Below are positions 20,300 to 29,166 of a stretch of DNA of 64,000 bases, piece by piece; position 1 is the first letter of the stretch; every line of letters begins with the position of its first letter. The stretch is from positions 1-64,000 of the forward strand of contig JBARRQ010000023.1 of assembly GCA_049644305.1 (NCBI GenBank), given 5' to 3'. The position numbers and the translations under genes are program-made. This DNA is from AC-32 sp049644305. GTDB taxonomy: Bacteria; Actinomycetota; Thermoleophilia; Gaiellales; Gaiellaceae. Under the pieces are notes generated by a model, which saw nothing but the letters and a program-made list of their open reading frames with translations, was not told the origin of the DNA and ran no database searches.

Positions 20300-22587
20300 G
20301 CACCGATCTAGCGGACAGACGCGACCCCGTCGCGGGCGAGCTTCTCAAGCGCGTGCTCGTGGGCCGCCCGAGGGCGAGCCGCGAGATGCACGAGACGCTG
20401 CTGTCCAAGAAGCTCGCGCTTCCCGTCTTTGCCTCCGACCCGCTTTCGTCCGTCGCTTACGCGACCGAGTCGGGGCTCGTCGTGCTGGTCATGGCCTCGG
20501 CCGCCGCCGCGAACAAGATCCTGCCGATCTCCTTCGTGATCGCGGCGCTCCTCGCGATCGTCGTCATTTCGTACCGCCAGACCGTGCGCGCGTACGAGAC
20601 GAGCGGCGGGGCGTACGTGGTCGCAAAGGACAACCTCGGCACGATGCCGAGCCTGATCGGCGCAGCCGCGCTGCTCGTGGACTACGTGCTGACAGTCGCC
20701 GTCTCGGTCGCCGCCGGCATCCTCGCGATCACATCCTTGGCCCCATCCTTGGCCGCACACAAGGTTTCGCTCTCCATCGCCGCCGTCGTGCTCCTGACGC
20801 TTGTCAACCTGCGCGGCGTGCGGGAGTCCGGGATCGCGTTCGCGGTCCCGACCTATTCGTTCGTGATCGCGATGTACGTGCTCGTCCTGACCGGTATCGG
20901 GAAGTGCGCCGTCAGCGGCTGTCCGCGCGCTTCGGTTCCCCATCCGATCGCGATGGGGACCGCCGGCGCGGTGGGCGTTTTCGTCCTGGTGCGAGCCTTC
21001 GCCTCAGGCGCCGTCGCCCTGACCGGCGTCGAGGCGATCTCGAACGGGGTCAGCGCCTTCCGGCCGCCGAGAGGCAAGAACGCGGCGACGACGCTGGGCG
21101 TTCTCGGCGTGATCGCGATCACGCTGTTTCTCGGCGTCTCCTACTTGACCGTCCGCATGCACGCCCACCCCAGCGCGACCGTCTCGCTCATCTCTGAGAT
21201 CGCGCGGGCCACGTTCCCGGCCGGGTCGGCGGCCTCGGCGATGTACTACGTCGTGCAGGGACTCACCTTTGCGATCCTGGTCCTGGCCGCGAACACCTCC
21301 TACCAGGGCTTTCCGCGGCTCGCGGCCGTGCTCGCGCGCGACCGCTACTTCCCGCGCCAGTTCGTCAACCTTGGCGACCGCCTGGTCTACTCGAACGGGG
21401 TCATCGTGCTGGCGGCGCTCGCGTGTCTCCTGATCTGGGTCTTCCACGCGAACGTCCTCTCGCTGATCCACCTGTACGTGGTCGGAGTCTTCACCGCGTT
21501 CACGCTCTCGCAGGCAGGGATGGTTCGCTACTGGCGCCGGAGGCGGGAAGCCGGCTGGCGTAGGAAGGCGGCCATCAACGGGGTCGGAGCAGCGACGACC
21601 GCTGTTGTGACGCTCCTCGTGATCCAGGCGAAGTTTCTCGCTGGGGCGTGGATGGTGACGGTCGCCGTCCCCGTGCTGATCGCGCTCTTCTTCGCCGTCA
21701 ACCGTCACTACAACAAGGTGGGACGACGCCTCCAGGCGGGTGTTGCGGCCGTCTCCGCGGCTCCTCCGGCGACAAACCAGGTGGTGCTCCACGTGGAGTC
21801 GGCCGATGCCGCTCTCCGGGAAGCGCTCTGGTATGCGCGGCAGATCGCAGGCGAGAACTTCCACGCGATCCACGTCCCGGGCCGGCGCAGCGACCCCGGC
21901 ATCCGGCCGCGATTCCGTCAGCTGACTGACATCCGGCCCGATCTCGAGATCGTCGAGCCCCAGGACGGCCGCGTTGACGCGGTGATCGACTACCTCTGGG
22001 CCTTGCCCCGAGGTGAGTCGAGCTTCGTGACCTTGATCATCCCCGAGCTATTCCGGCGGCGCTCGCTCGTGGAGGCGGTCACCCGACGAATGGAGTTCTC
22101 GCTCAAGCTGCGCCTGCCGAGGGAGCCGGGAGTCGTGATCACCGATGTGCCGATGCTCGCGCAGAGCGCGCGTGAATGGCACCCGCCGCAGCGTGCCGTC
22201 TGCCGGCTACTCGTGTCGGCGGCCACCGCCGCAGCCATGCGGGCCGCGAACTACGCGAGCACCCTCGGCTTCCCGGACACAGGTGCGGTCTTCTTCGCGT
22301 TCGACGAGGAGGAGGCCGAACGCGTTCGTGGAGAGTGGAACGAGCGAGTGATGCGACTTCCCCTCGAAATCGAGGAGGCGCCGTTCCGCGACCTCGGCGA
22401 TCCGCTTCTGCGCTACTTGCGGCGGATCACAGCCGACCCCGATGCCGTCGCGGTCGTGATCATGCCGGAGCTCATCTTCAGCGGCCCGGTTCGCCTGCTG
22501 CACAACCAGCGTGCGCTCTACATCAAGCGGCTGCTCCTCTTCGAGCCGCGCGTGATCCTCGCCAGCGTCCCCTACCGGCTGGACTAA
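20296..22587 (+). CDS. KimA-like APC-superfamily potassium transporter
   Basis: About 763 aa from TTG 20296. The membrane part follows KimA (YdaO) of Bacillus closely in key segments: FASDPLSSVAYATE, SYRQTVRAYETSGGAYVVAKDNLG, LLVDYVLTVAVSVAAGI, FASGAVALTGVEAISNGVSAF, YVVQGLTFAILVLAANTSYQGFPRLAAVLARDRYFPRQF. It has about 12 helices and then a long cytosolic C-terminal region with Rossmann-like USP-type strands, ending VILASVPYRLD as KimA does. KimA is a high-affinity K+/H+ symporter gated by c-di-AMP in Firmicutes. The C-terminal part here is longer than the Bacillus one. Many pipelines label it amino acid permease. Confidence 0.87.
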   Translation: MSTDLADRRDPVAGELLKRVLVGRPRASREMHETLLSKKLALPVFASDPLSSVAYATESGLVVLVMASAAAANKILPISFVIAALLAIVVISYRQTVRAYETSGGAYVVAKDNLGTMPSLIGAAALLVDYVLTVAVSVAAGILAITSLAPSLAAHKVSLSIAAVVLLTLVNLRGVRESGIAFAVPTYSFVIAMYVLVLTGIGKCAVSGCPRASVPHPIAMGTAGAVGVFVLVRAFASGAVALTGVEAISNGVSAFRPPRGKNAATTLGVLGVIAITLFLGVSYLTVRMHAHPSATVSLISEIARATFPAGSAASAMYYVVQGLTFAILVLAANTSYQGFPRLAAVLARDRYFPRQFVNLGDRLVYSNGVIVLAALACLLIWVFHANVLSLIHLYVVGVFTAFTLSQAGMVRYWRRRREAGWRRKAAINGVGAATTAVVTLLVIQAKFLAGAWMVTVAVPVLIALFFAVNRHYNKVGRRLQAGVAAVSAAPPATNQVVLHVESADAALREALWYARQIAGENFHAIHVPGRRSDPGIRPRFRQLTDIRPDLEIVEPQDGRVDAVIDYLWALPRGESSFVTLIIPELFRRRSLVEAVTRRMEFSLKLRLPREPGVVITDVPMLAQSAREWHPPQRAVCRLLVSAATAAAMRAANYASTLGFPDTGAVFFAFDEEEAERVRGEWNERVMRLPLEIEEAPFRDLGDPLLRYLRRITADPDAVAVVIMPELIFSGPVRLLHNQRALYIKRLLLFEPRVILASVPYRLD

Positions 22588-22588
22588 C

Positions 22589-23546
22589 CTAGGCGGGAAC
22601 GGCGAAGACGATCTTGCCGAACTGCTCGCCTGCTTCCATCCGCTCGTGTGCGGCGCGCGCCGCGGCGAGCGGGTAGATCGAGTCGACCACCGGCCGGGCG
22701 CGGCCGCTGGCGATGAGCTCGTACGCGCCTTCGAAGTCCTCCTTCGAGCCCATCGTCGAGCCGTAGATCGTGAGCTGCTTCCACCAGATGCGGTGTAGGC
22801 CGGCGGGCGGGTTCGGGCCGGTGGTCGCTCCGCAAACGACGATCCGGCCGCCAGGGCGAGCGGCCTGGAGCGAGGTCTGCCAGGTCGCTTCGCCGACGTG
22901 CTCGAGGACGACGTCCGCGCCCGCGCCCCCGGTTGCCTCCTTCACGGCTCCGAGCACGTCTCCTTCGGCGTGGTTGACCGTCGCGTCCGAGCTCCCGTGC
23001 CCGCGCGAGCTTCTCGTCGCTCGACGACGTGACGAGCGCCCTCGCGCCGAGCGCCTTTGCGATTGCGAGACCTGCCGTCGCGACGCCGCTCCCGATGCCC
23101 CAGAGCAGAACCCACTCTCCCTCGGCAAGGCTCGCCTTCGTCACGAGGAGGCGAAACGCTGTCTCGAAGACGAGCGGGAACGCGGCTGCCTCCTCGAACG
23201 AGAGCCCCTCGGGGATCGGGTACACGTTCGCCTCTGGGACGGCGATGAGCTCGGCATGTGTTCCGTCCATGTGCTCCCCGACGACTGTGATCTTGTCGCC
23301 GTGCTCGAAGGCCGGATTGATCACGACCCGTTCGCCGGTATCCTCGCGCGTGCCGGCCCCGTCGGCGCCCAGGATCCGCGGCTTCGGCACCGAAGGAAGT
23401 CCTTTACGAATCCAGAGATCGAGATGGTTGAGCGACGCGGCACGAAGACGGACCAGTACCTCGCCGGGGCCTGGTTCCGGGTCGGGTGCATCCTCGTAGC
23501 GCAGGACCTCCGGGCCCCCGTCCTCATGAATCCGAATCGCTTTCAC
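22589..23546 (-). pseudogene. zinc-independent quinone oxidoreductase-like dehydrogenase (MDR family), frameshifted
   Basis: Two frames together give a full medium-chain dehydrogenase. From GTG 23546 the first frame encodes VKAIRIHEDGGPEVLRYEDAP through VLLWGIGSGVATAGLAIAKALGA to LARARELG. The second frame picks up at DATVNHAEGDVLGAVKEATGGAGADVVLEHVG and continues to GKIVFAVPA. The break lies at about 22985-22990, inside the Rossmann fold, where the expected ELGADATV is short of several bases. As it stands the gene would give a truncated enzyme; a sequencing or assembly error is the alternative. Intact relatives reduce quinones or alpha,beta-unsaturated carbonyls with NADPH. Confidence 0.8.
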
Positions 23547-23566
23547 GCGGGCACAATCTCCCACAC

Positions 23567-24565
23567 ATGACCGCATCGGAACTCGCCCGGCTCGCGGAGG
23601 AGATCGGCCTCGACGCGGTCGGGGCGGCAAGAGTCTCCCCGTACGAGGAAACCGAGCGGCACATCCGCGAGCGGCGGGCTCGGGGGCTCTTTGCCGACAT
23701 GCGCTTCACGATGGCGCAGCCCGAGGTCTCGTGCCATCCAGAGACGCTACTCGACGGTGCCCGTACGGTCGTCTCGGCGGCGCTGTGCTACTGGTCCGAG
23801 GCGGGCGAGCCGCCGCCGGGTCACGGACGGCTTCCGCGCTACACCTGGTTCGACGCCTACGCGGAGCTGCGCTTGAAGCTCGACGAGCTCGGACGCCGGC
23901 TGGGCGGCTCGTACCGCGTGTTCGTCGACGCCAACCAGCACGTCGACCGGGAGGCTGCCGCACGCGCTGGTGTCGGCTTCTACGGCAAGAACACGATGCT
24001 GATCACCCGGCGCTTCGGCTCGTGGGTCGTGCTCGGAACACTGCTCACCGACGTTGAGCTCGAGCCGACCCCGCCGCTCGATCTCGACTGCGGGTCGTGC
24101 ACGCTCTGCATCGAGGCGTGCCCGACCGGCGCGCTCGACGAGCCCGGAGTCCTCGACGCGGCGCGGTGCCTCTCGTACTGGACGCAGGCGAGCGAGCCGA
24201 TCCCCGAGCCGTACCGCGAGGCGCTGGGCGACCAGGTCTACGGCTGCGACATCTGCCAGGACGTCTGCCCCTGGAACCGCGGCATCGAGAAGCGACGCGC
24301 GGGCACGCCTACTCCGCCCGAAGCCGAGCCGCACGTCTCTCTCGTGGACTGGCTGGAGGCAAGCGACCAGGAGCTCGCGGCGCGCTACGACCGGCTCTTC
24401 GTCCCGCATAACGACCCGACGTACTTGCGGCGCAACGCCCTCGTCGCGCTCGGGAACGCCGGCGATCCTCGAATGCGCGACGCGGCGAAGCGGTACGCCG
24501 ACGGCGACGATCCGCTACTCCGCGAGCATGCCGAGTGGGCACTCGACCGAATGGGGGCGGCGTGA
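23567..24565 (+). CDS. queG: epoxyqueuosine reductase
   Basis: A 332-aa protein with the QueG layout. An N-terminal cobalamin-binding domain (GLDAVGAARVSPY, DAYAELRLKLDELG, GVGFYGKNTMLI) is followed by two 4Fe-4S clusters bound by CGSCTLCIEACPTGAL and CDICQDVCPWNR, and a C-terminal HEAT-like part with RRNALVALGNAGDP. It reduces epoxyqueuosine to queuosine in tRNA, the last step of the pathway. ATG at 23567. It is the first gene of a pair with a histidine kinase (GTGA overlap). The other queuosine genes, queA and tgt, are about 17 kb away. Confidence 0.93.
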   Translation: MTASELARLAEEIGLDAVGAARVSPYEETERHIRERRARGLFADMRFTMAQPEVSCHPETLLDGARTVVSAALCYWSEAGEPPPGHGRLPRYTWFDAYAELRLKLDELGRRLGGSYRVFVDANQHVDREAAARAGVGFYGKNTMLITRRFGSWVVLGTLLTDVELEPTPPLDLDCGSCTLCIEACPTGALDEPGVLDAARCLSYWTQASEPIPEPYREALGDQVYGCDICQDVCPWNRGIEKRRAGTPTPPEAEPHVSLVDWLEASDQELAARYDRLFVPHNDPTYLRRNALVALGNAGDPRMRDAAKRYADGDDPLLREHAEWALDRMGAA

Positions 24566-26352
24566 CCGAGCTGCGACGCCTCCGAGAGATCGAGCGCTGG
24601 CTGGCCTGGATCCGCCTCGCGGGCGTGCCCTTTGCCGTCTTCCAGGTCGGGATCGGCAACCACTACCCGCCCAACTACGAGGCCTGGGCGTGGGTCACGA
24701 CCGCGCTCTTCGCGGCGGGGACAGGCGTCCTGCTCCGGTTCTCGCGGCGCGACTGGACGCGCGGCGCGCAGCTCCGGCTGGGTCTCGCGGCGCTCACGTT
24801 CGACTTCGCGATCGTGTCGGCATACGTCCTGCTCTACAGCTTCGAGCAGGGCTCTCCCATCAGGCAGGTCATGTTCCTGCCGCTGGTCGAGGCGGCCCTC
24901 CGCCTTGGCATCACCGGCGCACTCGGCCTGGCGCTTGCCAGCGCCCCGGTGATGGCACTCTACGAATGGCTGCGCGAGCGGCGTCTGCAGCCGCGCAGCT
25001 ACCACGTCAACTACGTCACGCTCCAGGTCGGCATCGAGGTGCTGATGGCCCTGATCGTCGGCTGGCTCGTGATTCGGCTGCGGGGCCAGACATCCGTCGC
25101 CGAGGCGAGAGCGGGTGAGGCGGAGCGGCTTCGTGACGAGCTCGGCAGGCGGGCCGATGTTCTCGAAGCGGCCAATCGCTGCGCCCGTGCTCTCAGCTCG
25201 TCACTCGAGCTCGACCAGGCCTTCGACGCGTTCATCCGCGAGGTACGCGGGCTGCTGCCGTTCGACCGAATGGCGATCGTTCTCAGCGAGGAGGGCACCG
25301 CGCAGGTGATGGCGGTCGCCGGCACGGGTGCCGAAGACGTGCTCCCGCGTGGATCCGCGCGTCCTGTCCAGGGCACGCTGCTCGAGGAGCTGCTGCGAAC
25401 GAACCAGGCCGTCTACCGCCGCGACATGCAGGCCGCCGAGTATCCCGAAGAAGAGGAGTTTCTCGCGCTGGGCCTGCGGTCCAGGCTCGCCACGCCGCTC
25501 CTACAAGGAGCGCACACGATCGGGATGCTCTCACTCGTCCGGCGCAAGGTCGAGGCGTTCAGCGCCGAAGAGATCGAGCTCACCGGCCTCCTCGGGCGCC
25601 TCGTCGCGAGCGCGGTGCAGAACATCCGGGCCTACGAGGCCGAGCGAAAGACGGTCGAGGAACTGCGGCGACTCTCCGCGTTGCGGGCCGACTTCGTCTC
25701 ACTCGTCTCGCACGAGCTGCGAACGCCGATGGCGGCGGTAATCGGCTCGGCGCGAACGCTCCAGCAGCGCTGGCGGGAGCTCTCGCCTGACCAGCGCGAG
25801 TCGTTCCTCGAGCTGATCGCGGGGGAGACCGGCCGGCTCGCCACGTTGATCGGCGACGTTCTCGACACCTCCCGGATCGAGGCCGGCACCTTCAGCTTCC
25901 GCTTCAGCGACGTCGACCTCGGCGAGCTCGTCCGGGACTCGGTCGCGACCGCCGAGCTCAGCTCCGACGAGGTGAGCCTCCGCGCCGATGTGCACGAGCC
26001 GCTCCCACACGTGCGCGGAGACGCCGAGCGTCTTCGGCAAGTGCTGATGAACTTGATCGACAACGCGATCAAGTACTCGCCGGCGGGGGACGAGGTCGAA
26101 GTGCGGGCCTACGCCGAGGACGGCCATCTGCGCGTTGACGTCCGCGACCACGGTCCCGGGATCGCCCCGGAGGACCAGCGGCTGATCTTCGAGAAGTTCG
26201 GGCGCGTGACGAGCGGGAACGCGCGACCGGGCACCGGGCTCGGTCTCTTCATCGCGCGGTCGATTGCCGAGGCTCACGGCGGCTCGCTCGACGTCGCCTC
26301 GGCGCCCGAGCGCGGCGCGACTTTCACGCTCGACCTTCCCGGCCACGCCTAG
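24562..26352 (+). CDS. membrane sensor histidine kinase with GAF domain
   Basis: About 596 aa. Five or six hydrophobic helices occupy residues 10-175, then a short coiled coil (EARAGEAERLRDELGRRADVLEAANRC) and a GAF domain (residues ~215-360; LPFDRMAIVLSEEG, LATPLLQGAHTIGMLSLVRR). The kinase core follows: H-box FVSLVSHELRTPMAAVIGS, N-box LMNLIDNAIKYSP, G1 VRDHGPGIAP and G2 GTGLGLFIARSIAEAHGG. No response regulator is adjacent, so it is an orphan kinase. GTG start coupled to queG, which is an unusual partner. Ligand unknown. Confidence 0.9.
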   Translation: MTELRRLREIERWLAWIRLAGVPFAVFQVGIGNHYPPNYEAWAWVTTALFAAGTGVLLRFSRRDWTRGAQLRLGLAALTFDFAIVSAYVLLYSFEQGSPIRQVMFLPLVEAALRLGITGALGLALASAPVMALYEWLRERRLQPRSYHVNYVTLQVGIEVLMALIVGWLVIRLRGQTSVAEARAGEAERLRDELGRRADVLEAANRCARALSSSLELDQAFDAFIREVRGLLPFDRMAIVLSEEGTAQVMAVAGTGAEDVLPRGSARPVQGTLLEELLRTNQAVYRRDMQAAEYPEEEEFLALGLRSRLATPLLQGAHTIGMLSLVRRKVEAFSAEEIELTGLLGRLVASAVQNIRAYEAERKTVEELRRLSALRADFVSLVSHELRTPMAAVIGSARTLQQRWRELSPDQRESFLELIAGETGRLATLIGDVLDTSRIEAGTFSFRFSDVDLGELVRDSVATAELSSDEVSLRADVHEPLPHVRGDAERLRQVLMNLIDNAIKYSPAGDEVEVRAYAEDGHLRVDVRDHGPGIAPEDQRLIFEKFGRVTSGNARPGTGLGLFIARSIAEAHGGSLDVASAPERGATFTLDLPGHA

Positions 26353-26394
26353 TCTCGTGCGAACACCTCCCGCACGGAAGCGGCGATTCCGTCG

Positions 26395-28413
26395 CTAAGA
26401 CTTCGTGGGCACGCGCACGCGGGAGACGCCGAGCTCCCGCTGCAGTTCTTGCGCCCGCTTCGCGACGGCGCGACGCAGCTCGGGCGGGTCGAGGACAACC
26501 GCCTCACCGCGGTAGGAGAGGATGTCGCCGACGAGCCAATCGGCGCTGCCGACCGGCTTCTCCGCGGATGCCGAGCCGTCGGCGAGGGCGTGAGCGCCCT
26601 TCTCGACCTCCCAACGAGCGATCTTCTTCGAGTACCAAATCCGCGCCGACCTCGCGTCGCGGAACTCGTGCGGGTCGAAGCCCTCTCGCGCTTCGAAATG
26701 CCCGCGCTGAATTCGGGCGCTCCGCATGCGGTCGAGCCGGAACGAGCGCTCGCCCTCGCGCGTGCGATCCCACGTGTGGACGTACCAGTGCGGGAGTCGG
26801 CGTTCGAGTGAGTACGGCTCGACCAGGTGCGTCGAGACCTCCTCCTCGCCCTCCTTGAGGTAGTCGACCTCGACGAGCCGGCGGTCGCGCGCTCCGTGAC
26901 TCAGCGTGGCGATCAGGTCTTCTTCGGCCCGCTGGCCGTGCGGCTCCGGCGCCTGAGCGAGCTCGAACTCCCCGAAGGTCTCCTCGAGCTTCGCCCGCAC
27001 ACGCTCCAGCGGCGTTCGCGCGTCGGCGGCGATCATCGGCCCGACGAACTCCAGCGCGAGCCGGATCGCACGCGCTTCGAGCGGAGTGAGCCGCGGCGGG
27101 GCGCGGAAGGTGTCGCCGAACAGCTCCTTGTCTACGCGGACGGTGTCGCCCTGGAGCTCGGCGTAGACGGCGTAGCACCCACCGCCGAAGTTGACGAGGT
27201 TCAGAAGCGAGAGATGCTCCTCCAGCTCGTCCGGCGGGACGTGGAAGCGCTCGACGATGTCCGCAGCCGGAATCTCCGCGTCGGGCTGCTCTCCGCACTG
27301 GTCGAGCAGGTATGCAAGCAGCGCCTGGAGCACGGCGAAGCGCTCGGGCGCAACCGGCGCCGCAGGTCGTTCCGCAGCCTCTTCCTCGTGGCCGTCCGAT
27401 TCCGCGGCGAGGCGCCGTGGCTGCTTTTCGTGCCGCTCGCGGACGAGCCGGAGCGCCCGGGCGACTTGTTGTCGAAGCTCCTCGGGCGCTTGGGGCACCG
27501 CCCGCCCGTCCTGGCGCAGTACCCATGATGCGAGCAGCGGCAGGCTCGAGTACTCCGTCACGAACACGCCGTCGTCGACGCGGCCGCGGTCGCCGTACGT
27601 CCGCTGCACCCACCAGGCCGTGTCTCCACCCACCTCGATCCGGGCCTCGCCGGCGGGCTCGCCGATCTGCCACGGCGGGCGTCCGCGATAGCGGTCGACT
27701 TCGAACTCGGCCGGGGGCCGGAAGTCACGCTCGCGCCGCGTCGCGAAGCGGATCTCGCCCCGGATCCGCGAGACGCGAAACGTGCGCTCGTCAGCTGCTT
27801 CGAGATCCTGGCCGACGACGTACCACGCGCCGGCGTCCTGGAAGAGCGCGTACGGGTTGACCGCCCTTTCCCGCTCCTCGTCGCGCGAGATCGACCAGTA
27901 CGGGAACTTGACCGTGCGCTGCTTGGAGATCGCCGCTTCGAGCTTGCTCAGCCTCCCCTGCATCTCGCCGGAGTACTCGGGGTCGAGCACCTCGACGCGC
28001 ATCGCCGTCTGGGTGGGCGCCTCGGAGAAACCCGGACGGCCCAGCGCGAGGTTCTGCAGCGCAAGCCTCAGCGGCTCGGCGTAGGCGAACTTGCCCTCGA
28101 GGAGGTAGAGGCACGTCTGGAGCGCGGCGAGCTCGTCGTCCGTCAGCTCCAGCGGCGGCAGGAAGTAGCGCTCCGAGCGCATCGAGTAGAGCTCTTCGCC
28201 GGTGTACTCGTCGCGCTGGGAGTGAAGCGGCACGCCAAGGGCTTGCAGCTCGGCGCGGTCCGAGTAGAAGCGTCGTGCGAAGGCCTCGTCCGACATCTCC
28301 TGGTAGCCCTCGACGCTGCTCTTGATCTCGCGCGCCGTCACCGGCCGTCGCTCCGCCATCAGGAACGCGACCAGCGAGAGCTGGCGGATCAGTTTGTCGG
28401 TGTCGTGGCTCAA
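26395..28413 (-). CDS. pafBC: fused PafB-PafC WYL-domain transcriptional regulator
   Basis: A 672-aa duplication of helix-turn-helix plus WYL modules. The N-terminal half starts DKLIRQLSLVAFLMAERRPVTAREIK and has AISKQRTVKFPYWSISR and ALFQDAGAWYVVGQDL. The second half starts RFAVLQALLAYLLDQC and has RLVEVDYLKEGEEEV and LVEPYSLERRLPHWYVHTWD. PafBC activates the LexA-independent DNA damage response in mycobacteria, where two genes encode it beside the Pup-proteasome; a fused form occurs in other Actinobacteria. TTG start at 28413. No proteasome gene is within the window. Confidence 0.87.
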   Translation of the reverse strand: MSHDTDKLIRQLSLVAFLMAERRPVTAREIKSSVEGYQEMSDEAFARRFYSDRAELQALGVPLHSQRDEYTGEELYSMRSERYFLPPLELTDDELAALQTCLYLLEGKFAYAEPLRLALQNLALGRPGFSEAPTQTAMRVEVLDPEYSGEMQGRLSKLEAAISKQRTVKFPYWSISRDEERERAVNPYALFQDAGAWYVVGQDLEAADERTFRVSRIRGEIRFATRRERDFRPPAEFEVDRYRGRPPWQIGEPAGEARIEVGGDTAWWVQRTYGDRGRVDDGVFVTEYSSLPLLASWVLRQDGRAVPQAPEELRQQVARALRLVRERHEKQPRRLAAESDGHEEEAAERPAAPVAPERFAVLQALLAYLLDQCGEQPDAEIPAADIVERFHVPPDELEEHLSLLNLVNFGGGCYAVYAELQGDTVRVDKELFGDTFRAPPRLTPLEARAIRLALEFVGPMIAADARTPLERVRAKLEETFGEFELAQAPEPHGQRAEEDLIATLSHGARDRRLVEVDYLKEGEEEVSTHLVEPYSLERRLPHWYVHTWDRTREGERSFRLDRMRSARIQRGHFEAREGFDPHEFRDARSARIWYSKKIARWEVEKGAHALADGSASAEKPVGSADWLVGDILSYRGEAVVLDPPELRRAVAKRAQELQRELGVSRVRVPTKS

Positions 28414-28564
28414 GCCCGGAGCGAGACTACCCGCTCTCGGACTCCTCGGCTACGCGCATTTGGACCGCCGGCCCAGCGCTTGTCGATCCAAGAAAAGGGC
28501 GTCCGGCGGCCGCGCGGGCAAAGTCCTCGGCGGCGCCGACCACCGAGGCCGTGCGGGCGACGCC

Positions 28565-29014
28565 TTAGGCCGCGACTTTCGAGCGCTCGAGGTGTTGATG
28601 CGACGGACAGTAGTCGCGCTCGGGGAGCGGCGTGCGCTGGCACGGCTTCCCCTTGCGCGTGGTCGCGCGGCAGCGGGCAACCCCGCCGTCAAAAGCGCCC
28701 GCCTCGATCTGGCTCTCGATGAACGCGACCGCAGCCGCCACCCCTTCACGCACGGCCCACGCGACCGGTGCCTGGCAGGTGATCGGGAAGTAGCGGCGGA
28801 TGTCCTGGAAGAGCGCCCGGTCGGGCTTGGCGAAGTAGAGCGGGTCTTTTGCCAGGCGCTCCATGGTCTGCTCGCAGGCCTCGAGGACCTCGCGCCGGTA
28901 CTGAATACGAGTCTCTGGATCCACGTATGGATCAATCAGGTCCTTGATCGACCTGTAGATCGCGCGTGAGTACTGATACATGCAGGCCTGAATCTGGAGG
29001 GCTCGTTCGTCCAA
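28565..29014 (-). CDS. hypothetical protein with C-terminal Cys/His metal-binding motif
   Basis: A 149-aa mostly helical protein (ACMYQYSRAIYRSIKDLIDPYVDPETRIQYRREVL opens the fold). Its C-terminus carries CRATTRKGKPC then RDYCPSHQH, a C-x9-C-x10-C-x2-H pattern likely to bind zinc; such knuckles are common as small nucleic-acid-binding tails in Actinobacteria. Start is TTG at 29014 with GGAG 9 nt upstream; an internal ATG at residue 12 is possible. A good candidate promoter lies upstream. It precedes pafBC by 151 nt on the same strand; that gap shows nothing else. Confidence 0.65.
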   Translation of the reverse strand: MDERALQIQACMYQYSRAIYRSIKDLIDPYVDPETRIQYRREVLEACEQTMERLAKDPLYFAKPDRALFQDIRRYFPITCQAPVAWAVREGVAAAVAFIESQIEAGAFDGGVARCRATTRKGKPCQRTPLPERDYCPSHQHLERSKVAA

Positions 29015-29034
29015 GGTCAGTATCTCCGGCTCCT

Positions 29035-29129
29035 ATTAATCTCCCGCAAAGCTTTGTTAACCAGGGATTAATCCTGTCCTGCGGCTGGGCCTGCGAACGC
29101 GAATATAACGAACCCGGGGCGTGTTACAA
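29035..29129 (-). promoter_or_regulatory. candidate promoter and nested palindromic operator for the 29014 gene
   Basis: On the minus strand TTGTAA (29129-29124) and TATATT (29107-29102) are separated by 16 nt, a fair match to a housekeeping promoter. Downstream, between the predicted start of transcription and the gene, ATTAATC (29035-29041) and GATTAAT (29066-29072) form an inverted repeat. It is nearly concentric with the perfect palindrome CAAAGCTTTG (29047-29056). The whole stretch is markedly AT-rich against its surroundings. A repressor site is likely but the regulator is unknown. Confidence 0.5.
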
Positions 29130-29166
29130 AGTCCGCTTCGCCGTTAGCAGCCGGGTAAACGTCAGC

